Shown here: positions 6,339 to 9,830 of the stretch, piece after piece | Layout of the letters: every line of letters starts with the position of its first letter | How positions within the stretch are numbered: position 1 is the stretch's first letter | Assembly (NCBI GenBank): GCA_963169155.1 | Contig: CAUJGI010000229.1 | Span: 1 to 9,830 of the forward strand | Source: Chloroflexota bacterium | Lineage (GTDB): Bacteria > Chloroflexota > Anaerolineae > Promineifilales > Promineifilaceae | Length of the DNA stretch: 9,830 bases | Reading direction: 5' to 3' | Position numbers and translations under genes: made by a program | The notes under the pieces: generated by a model | Databases searched by the model: none | What the model saw: the letters and a program-made list of their open reading frames with translations, nothing else | Told to the model about the DNA's origin: nothing

Positions 6339-7603
6339 TCTAAATTGACCTCCTCTTCATCGTCTTCCGCAAAATCAGCCGCTAACTCGTCCTCATCCAT
6401 CGGTTCGTTGTCAACCGGAGCGCTAGCAACCTCCCAAGGTGGCGCTTCCTGGCGCTGCCATGCCATCGGATCTTGCTCAGGCACAACCTCACCGACAGCG
6501 TTCAGCTGCAAAGGTTGGGCCAGCAGCGGGCGAGGACGATTGCGATGGATCGTTTCCAGGGTCAGGTGCAAATCATAGTTGCCAATAAATGCTGCCTGAA
6601 AATGAACCTGGGTATCGTCAATGACCGCCAAAAAGTCGCCCTGCCCAAGCAGCAACTCAGCTTCTGCGGACGGAACGGCCGTTGCCGCCAAAGAATCCCC
6701 CTCATCCTGCACCTGCCCGACCAGCCGCAGTGGCAAATTCGCCCGCATGATGCTGCTCAACCATTCGGCGGTGGGCTGGCTGGTCCCCAACACCAGGTGA
6801 AGTCCTGCCTCAGCCCCACGCTGCAGCAGCGCCGCCAACGACGCCAGAACATCATCAGCCGCATAGGCAACCAGTGCTTCTACGTTATCAATGAGAGCCA
6901 CAATGGTGGGGCGAACAGTTTCATACTTCAGACGATGGTGCATCTCATCCACCAGAATTTGCAGGGCATTACACCCCTCTTCCGGCTCGGGAATAACCTG
7001 GCTGAGCAAATGGGGCAAAAACATAAGCGGGGCCAGCTGACGGTTCTGCTTGCCAGGCCGGTCAGGATCAATCACCAGCAGCTGGAGCTTGGACTGCCGG
7101 TTGGTCATTGCCAGGGAAACGGCGATGGTGCGCAGCAGGGACGTTTTACCAGCATCCCTCGTACCCACCACCAAAACGTGCGTCATGTTGGGATCGGCAA
7201 ACGGCAGCAGCAGGGGTGCGCCTTCTTCGTCGATACCGAGAACGGCCGTACTCTCCGGCAGTTCTGGAAGCAGGAGCAGCAAATCCAGCAGCGCCACAGG
7301 TGGTTCGTGCGGCCGCGTGATGTCCAACCGCCACTGCCCTTTGTCATCCTTGGCCAGTGAAACGTCGGTCACGCCCAGCACCGACAAGAGGTCTTGCTTC
7401 AAGCCGCGCAGACGATGAATGCCCGATTCCAGGTGGGACTGCAAATCAAAGCGGATGGACTGCGTTTCCACCTGCCCGCCAGCCACCCGCGCCGCAACCT
7501 GGTGGGTGGAAAAAACGCGTTCGATCTGCCGGGATTGAACTTCAAGCTGGTGACGCAGCCGTTCTTCCTTGCCCATTTTTTGCCACGTTTCTTTTTCACT
7601 CAT
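6335..7603 (-). CDS. Soluble FtsK/SpoIIIE-like P-loop ATPase
   Basis: This 422-residue protein resembles the motor part of FtsK/SpoIIIE DNA translocases. After a helical N-terminus (1-40), residues 48-100 match the alpha/beta-type region before the motor (IRFDLQ...LKQDLLSVLGV). LGIDEEGAPLLLPFADPNMTHVLVVG leads into the Walker A motif GTRDAGKTS (147-155). LLVIDPD follows at 176-181. The Walker B strand is IVALIDN (234-240), with Asn where the catalytic Glu usually stands. The region LVLGTSQPTAEWLSSIMRANLPLRLVGQV...AELLLGQGDFLAV (271-327) matches the end of the FtsK motor. There are no membrane segments and no winged-helix gamma domain; instead there is a very acidic tail. Full FtsK proteins are usually near 750 residues or more. 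The ATG at 7603 is preferred to an upstream TTG lying in the lexA terminator. It could be a DNA pump or a regulatory AAA-like protein. Confidence 0.82.
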   Translation of the reverse strand: MSEKETWQKMGKEERLRHQLEVQSRQIERVFSTHQVAARVAGGQVETQSIRFDLQSHLESGIHRLRGLKQDLLSVLGVTDVSLAKDDKGQWRLDITRPHEPPVALLDLLLLLPELPESTAVLGIDEEGAPLLLPFADPNMTHVLVVGTRDAGKTSLLRTIAVSLAMTNRQSKLQLLVIDPDRPGKQNRQLAPLMFLPHLLSQVIPEPEEGCNALQILVDEMHHRLKYETVRPTIVALIDNVEALVAYAADDVLASLAALLQRGAEAGLHLVLGTSQPTAEWLSSIMRANLPLRLVGQVQDEGDSLAATAVPSAEAELLLGQGDFLAVIDDTQVHFQAAFIGNYDLHLTLETIHRNRPRPLLAQPLQLNAVGEVVPEQDPMAWQRQEAPPWEVASAPVDNEPMDEDELAADFAEDDEEEVNLE

Positions 7604-7620
7604 TGTCCATGTCCAGAGGA

Positions 7621-7636
7621 GTGCGCAAAAGCGCAC
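7621..7636 (-). repeat. Short perfect hairpin just upstream of the FtsK-like gene
   Basis: GTGCGC and GCGCAC form a perfect 6-bp stem with a 4-base loop. On the coding strand it ends 17 bases before the ATG at 7603, where no good Shine-Dalgarno sequence is present. It partly overlaps the LexA-like site at 7633-7644. It could affect translation initiation or be part of an operator; it lacks a T-run and so is not a typical terminator. Confidence 0.4.
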
Positions 7637-7644
7637 ATTTGTTC
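7633..7644 (-). promoter_or_regulatory. Imperfect LexA-like site in the leader of the FtsK-like gene
   Basis: The minus strand reads GAAC-AAAT-GTGC, one base away from the palindromic GAAC-N4-GTTC found in the lexA promoter. The GAACAAATG core is repeated near the lexA transcription start (8504-8515). It lies about 30 bases upstream of the ATG at 7603 and downstream of the lexA terminator. A clear -35/-10 pair is not visible around it. The call rests on similarity and context only. Confidence 0.35.
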
Positions 7645-7657
7645 TACTAAAATTGGT

Positions 7658-7686
7658 AAAAAAAAGGACGGCGTTAACGGCCGTCC
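7658..7686 (-). terminator. Intrinsic terminator of lexA
   Basis: Reading the minus strand, a perfect 7-bp GC-rich stem (GGACGGC at 7666-7672 on the plus strand, paired with GCCGTCC at 7680-7686) closes a 7-base loop. It is followed directly by eight T residues (plus-strand A-run 7658-7665). It begins 22 bases after the lexA stop codon. This is a classic rho-independent terminator. It separates lexA from the FtsK-like gene, although read-through is possible. One copy of the ACGGCCGT octamer (7677-7684) is built into the loop and one arm. Confidence 0.88.
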
Positions 7687-7707
7687 ACAACTATCCAAAA
7701 TGAGCGG

Positions 7708-8412
7708 CTACGCAGTCTGGCGCAGCACCATCATCACCTTGCCCTGCACCTGTACTTCCTCGGGATCCACGTAAATCGGTTGCATGGTAGGATTGGCAGG
7801 CTGGAGCCGAATCTTGCCGTTTTCGCGGTAAAAATACTTTAACGTCGTCGTGCCATCGCGCAGCCAGGCGGCAACCATGTCCCCATTACGCGCTTCGTTT
7901 TCGTTGCGCATGATCACAATGTCGCCATCGTTGACCATCGCGTCGATCATGGAGTCTCCACTCACGCGCAGGGCATATAAATTGTCGTGCCGCCCAGAAA
8001 TCATAGAGCTGCCAATTTCGATGACATCCTCATCGTCGTACACGGAAAAATCACCGTCGTTACCCACTTCAATCGGCGAACCAGCCACAATGTTACCAAT
8101 CAACGGCACACGGAAGACGCTGCCAACGGCCGTATTCGCCTTGGCCACCGCTTTGCCCAAAGAGTGCTTCACCTGGTCGGTGGCCGCAGCCACCCGCTCC
8201 GTCAGGCGCAACCCGCGCGAAACTTCAGCATCCCGTTCCAGAAGGCCTCTTTCTTTGAGCTTGGTTAAATTATAGTTCACCACCGAAGTAGAACTTATTT
8301 TAACCGCGCTGCCTATTTCGCGAATGGTCGGCGGGCGTCCATATTCGGCAACGTACTCTTCAATGTATGCCAGAATATTCTTTTGCCGCTCGGATAACAA
8401 TTTTTTGGCCAT
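7708..8412 (-). CDS. lexA: SOS response repressor LexA
   Basis: This 234-residue protein represses DNA-damage genes and cleaves itself when stimulated by RecA filaments. The N-terminal winged helix-turn-helix (1-70) reads LLSERQKNILAYIEEY...GRPPTIREIGSAVKISSTSVVNYNLTKLKERGLLER. A hinge follows, then the S24 peptidase-like domain with cleavage site A110-G111 (IVAGSPIE), catalytic Ser154 (GDSMIDAMVNDGD) and Lys192 (TTTLKYFY). All residues needed for autocleavage are present. The ATG at 8412 is preferred because AGGAG lies nine bases upstream and the family begins there; a TTG at 8487 would add an atypical 25-residue extension. The gene is monocistronic, with a strong promoter carrying its own operator and an intrinsic terminator. 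The length is slightly above the usual 200-210 residues because of the longer hinge. Confidence 0.96.
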   Translation of the reverse strand: MAKKLLSERQKNILAYIEEYVAEYGRPPTIREIGSAVKISSTSVVNYNLTKLKERGLLERDAEVSRGLRLTERVAAATDQVKHSLGKAVAKANTAVGSVFRVPLIGNIVAGSPIEVGNDGDFSVYDDEDVIEIGSSMISGRHDNLYALRVSGDSMIDAMVNDGDIVIMRNENEARNGDMVAAWLRDGTTTLKYFYRENGKIRLQPANPTMQPIYVDPEEVQVQGKVMMVLRQTA

Positions 8413-8503
8413 TTTGCCCAACTCCTGTGCTGTCTGCCGCAATACCTGGGTATCTGGTAAACTAACGGGTGTGATCGTGATAAACAAATAGATTATGACA
8501 ATC

Positions 8504-8515
8504 GCTCATTTGTTC
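8504..8515 (-). promoter_or_regulatory. Possible second, degenerate LexA half-site near the lexA transcription start
   Basis: The minus strand reads GAAC-AAAT-GAGC. The first half matches the LexA half-site exactly; the second half has two mismatches to GTTC. It overlaps the expected lexA transcription start, 18 bases downstream of the main operator. The nine bases GAACAAATG also occur in the leader of the FtsK-like gene. It may be an auxiliary site or chance. Confidence 0.25.
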
Positions 8516-8523
8516 TGTACCGG

Positions 8524-8552
8524 AGTATACACGAACACCTGTTCGGTGTCAA
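8524..8552 (-). promoter_or_regulatory. lexA promoter, sigma-70 type, near consensus
   Basis: On the minus strand the -35 is a perfect TTGACA (8547-8552). A 17-base spacer follows, then a -10 of TATACT (8524-8529). Transcription should begin near 8517, giving a leader of about 105 bases before the ATG at 8412. The spacer contains the LexA operator, so repressor binding would directly block RNA polymerase. The long leader holds only a small 12-base inverted repeat (ATACC-TG-GGTAT, 8442-8453) and no recognised riboswitch. Confidence 0.85.
8533..8544. promoter_or_regulatory. LexA operator (SOS box) in the lexA promoter spacer
   Basis: GAAC-ACCT-GTTC is a perfect palindrome in its outer eight bases and matches the Gram-positive-type LexA box (core GAAC-N4-GTTC). 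It lies wholly between the -35 and -10 of the lexA promoter, the expected arrangement for autorepression. It is also about 55 bases upstream of the divergent gamma-glutamyltransferase start, so LexA could influence that gene too; the latter is speculation. Confidence 0.87.
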
Positions 8553-8599
8553 GCGATATCAGCGCCGCTGCATCTGGTACAAAAATTTAAGGAAACCGT

Positions 8600-9830
8600 A
8601 TGAATTTTGAAAATTTCACCTTCCCCAGCCGCCGTTCCAACGTTATTGGCCGCAGCGGCATGGTGGCCACCAGCCAGCCCCTCGCCGCCCAGGCTGGACT
8701 GGACGTGCTCAAGGCAGGCGGCAACGCGGTGGACGCTGCCATTGCCACCGTAGCCACGCTGTGTGTGGTGGAACCATGCTCCACGGGCATTGGCGGCGAC
8801 GCCTTTGCCCTCATCTGGCAGGCCGACGAAAGCAAATTGTATGGTCTCAATGCCAGCGGTCCCGCGCCAATGGCGCTGACGGCCGATCTGGTACGCAGCC
8901 AGGGGCACAACAGCTTTCCTGCGATTGGTGGCCTGGCGGTGACGGTGCCTGGCAGCCTGCGCGGCTGGCAGCTGGCGCTGGAAAGGTTTGGCAGCCTGGG
9001 GCTGGATACCCTGCTGCGCCAGCCGATTGCCTACGCTCGCGATGGGTTCCCGGTGAGCCAACGCATCGCCCGGTCTTGGGAACTTTCTACGGAAAAAATG
9101 AGCCGTCTGCCGGATTCCAGACGGGTGTGGGTGCCCCACGGCCGTTCCCCCCACACCGCCGAACTGTTCCGCAACCCCGAATTTGCCCGCACCCTGCAAA
9201 CCATCGCCAACAACGGCTATGATGCGTTTTACCTGGGCGACATCGGCCGCCAGATTGCCGCGGCGGTGCAGGCCGATGGCGGGGTGTTGACGCAAGATGA
9301 CCTGACGGCATACCAGGCGGAGTGGGTGGAACCCATCAGCGTAGCTTACCGGGATGGCTTTGTCTTTCACGAAATTCCGCCCAACGGGCAGGGCCTGACC
9401 GCCCTGCTGGCGCTTAACATCGCCCGGCAGTTTGATTTGCCCGGCCTGGGCTATGGCACGGCCGATTATTACCACGCCCTCATTGAAGCGATGAAGCTGG
9501 CCTTTGCCGATGCCCATGCCACCATCGCCGATCCGCGGCAGGTGAACGTGCCCATTGCGGCACTGCTGAGCGACAGTTACACGCAAAGCCGGTTTGGCCT
9601 CATCCAACCAGACAGGGCTTTGCAGCCCACTCCTGGCTCTCCGCAAACGCACGGCGACACGGTCTACCTCACCGTTGCCGACGGTCAGGGCAACATGGTG
9701 AGCTGGATTCAAAGTTTGTACATGGGCTTTGGCAGCGGCATTACGGCTGGCCACACCGGTGTGCAGCTGCAAAATCGTGGCGCAAATTTCAGCCTGGAAC
9801 CGGGCCATCCCAACGAGGCCGCGCCGGGCA
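8600..9830 (+). CDS. Gamma-glutamyltransferase family protein (cut by the window edge)
   Basis: The frame is open from ATG 8600 to the right edge: 410 residues, without a stop. It belongs to the gamma-glutamyltranspeptidase family of N-terminal-nucleophile hydrolases, which transfer or hydrolyse the gamma-glutamyl group of glutathione and related compounds. Family marks are QPLAAQAGLDVLKAGGNAVDAAIAT (27-50), STGIGGDAFALIW (61-73), EIPPNGQG and ALIEAMKLAFADAHA. The expected autoprocessing nucleophile is Thr354 (HGDTVYLTVADGQGNMVS), so residues 354 onward would form the small subunit. The tail LQNRGANFSLEPGHPNEAAPG is family-typical, and perhaps 110-130 residues are missing. There is no signal peptide, unlike periplasmic E. 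coli Ggt, so a cytoplasmic YwrD-like enzyme is more likely. An AAGG ribosome site sits seven bases before the ATG. No clear promoter is visible in 8545-8599. Confidence 0.9.
   Translation, partial: MNFENFTFPSRRSNVIGRSGMVATSQPLAAQAGLDVLKAGGNAVDAAIATVATLCVVEPCSTGIGGDAFALIWQADESKLYGLNASGPAPMALTADLVRSQGHNSFPAIGGLAVTVPGSLRGWQLALERFGSLGLDTLLRQPIAYARDGFPVSQRIARSWELSTEKMSRLPDSRRVWVPHGRSPHTAELFRNPEFARTLQTIANNGYDAFYLGDIGRQIAAAVQADGGVLTQDDLTAYQAEWVEPISVAYRDGFVFHEIPPNGQGLTALLALNIARQFDLPGLGYGTADYYHALIEAMKLAFADAHATIADPRQVNVPIAALLSDSYTQSRFGLIQPDRALQPTPGSPQTHGDTVYLTVADGQGNMVSWIQSLYMGFGSGITAGHTGVQLQNRGANFSLEPGHPNEAAPG

Larger units (their letters stand above)
115..9145. repeat. Over-represented palindromic octamer ACGGCCGT (13 dispersed copies)
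   Basis: Exact copies start at 115, 1790, 2167, 2745, 4321, 5142, 6034, 6240, 6675, 7242, 7677, 8126 and 9138. Five of them (1789, 2166, 2744, 5141 and 6674) extend to the 10-base palindrome AACGGCCGTT. One-mismatch relatives GCGGCCGT/ACGGCCGC occur at 710, 1397, 3984 and 5400. At 55-60% GC, chance would give roughly 0.2-0.3 copies of the octamer. Twelve copies lie in genes, in all three codon phases: Thr-Ala-Val six times, x-Gly-Arg five times, and once as Arg-Pro across the end of rsmG. One copy lies in the lexA terminator. A dispersed, phase-independent palindrome points to a DNA-level cause such as a modification site or protein-binding site, as suggested for the HIP1 octamer of cyanobacteria. 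Confidence 0.85.

Noticed and set aside
6473..7360. A 295-residue open frame on the plus strand opposite the FtsK-like ATPase
   Set aside because: The minus-strand frame has Walker motifs and an FtsK motor signature; the opposite frame is rich in Gln, Arg and His with no domain.
7604..7690. An N-terminal extension of the FtsK-like ATPase from a TTG at 7690
   Set aside because: It would have to read through the lexA intrinsic terminator stem and the hairpin, and the extra residues resemble no domain.
8413..8487. A 25-residue N-terminal extension of LexA from a TTG start
   Set aside because: LexA proteins begin at the winged helix, and a good AGGAG ribosome site precedes the ATG at 8412. The extension lies in the leader downstream of the promoter.
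8549..9808. A 419-residue open frame on the minus strand opposite the gamma-glutamyltransferase gene
   Set aside because: The plus strand carries an unmistakable gamma-glutamyltransferase over the same bases. The antisense product has low-complexity, His/Gly/Arg-rich composition with no recognisable domain.
1..9830. CRISPR array, tRNA, rRNA, insertion sequence or prophage
   Set aside because: I saw no regularly spaced repeats, cloverleaf with a CCA-type end, transposase motif or phage structural gene. The only repeated element is the dispersed octamer.

Overview
The window reads as a gene-dense, moderately GC-rich bacterial chromosome segment. The best guess for the source is Chloroflexota, probably Anaerolineae or a relative. 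This rests on response-regulator proteins that join receiver, GAF, PAS and cyclase domains, a lipoprotein with a Thr/Pro-rich linker, a lexA gene with a Gram-positive-style GAAC-N4-GTTC operator, and the overall protein style. The assignment is inference; no rRNA or other marker is present. No tRNA, CRISPR array, transposase or phage gene is visible, and no gene-free stretch exceeds about 190 bases.

Layout from left to right. The C-terminal end of an unidentified protein (to 137) is followed by a short intergenic stretch with an inverted repeat. Next is a 657-residue receiver-GAF-PAS-class III nucleotide cyclase (188-2161, +). Its stop codon abuts that of rsmG (2162-2884, -). rsmG is the distal gene of a pair with an oligopeptide-type substrate-binding lipoprotein (2881-4737, -), joined by an ATGA overlap. 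A 140-bp divergent region follows, in which one palindromic TTGCAA can serve as -35 for both strands. It leads rightward to a 410-residue receiver-GAF-PAS protein with no output domain (4878-6110, +). Converging on it is a two-gene unit on the minus strand: a soluble FtsK/SpoIIIE-like ATPase (6335-7603) and a 74-residue protein of unknown function (6114-6338), again joined by an ATGA overlap. Upstream of these is lexA (7708-8412, -) with a clear intrinsic terminator, a near-consensus promoter and a LexA operator placed inside the promoter spacer. Divergent from lexA is a gamma-glutamyltransferase-family gene that runs off the right edge (8600-9830, +).

Three themes stand out. First, two paralogous multi-domain signalling proteins share a receiver-GAF-PAS scaffold but differ in output. 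Second, there is a DNA-damage-response locus: lexA has textbook autoregulation and lies next to an FtsK-like ATPase whose leader carries an imperfect LexA-like site. Third, the palindromic octamer ACGGCCGT is strongly over-represented, with 13 copies in 9.8 kb. It occurs in all three codon phases and once in a terminator, which recalls the HIP1 octamer of cyanobacteria and points to a role at the DNA level.
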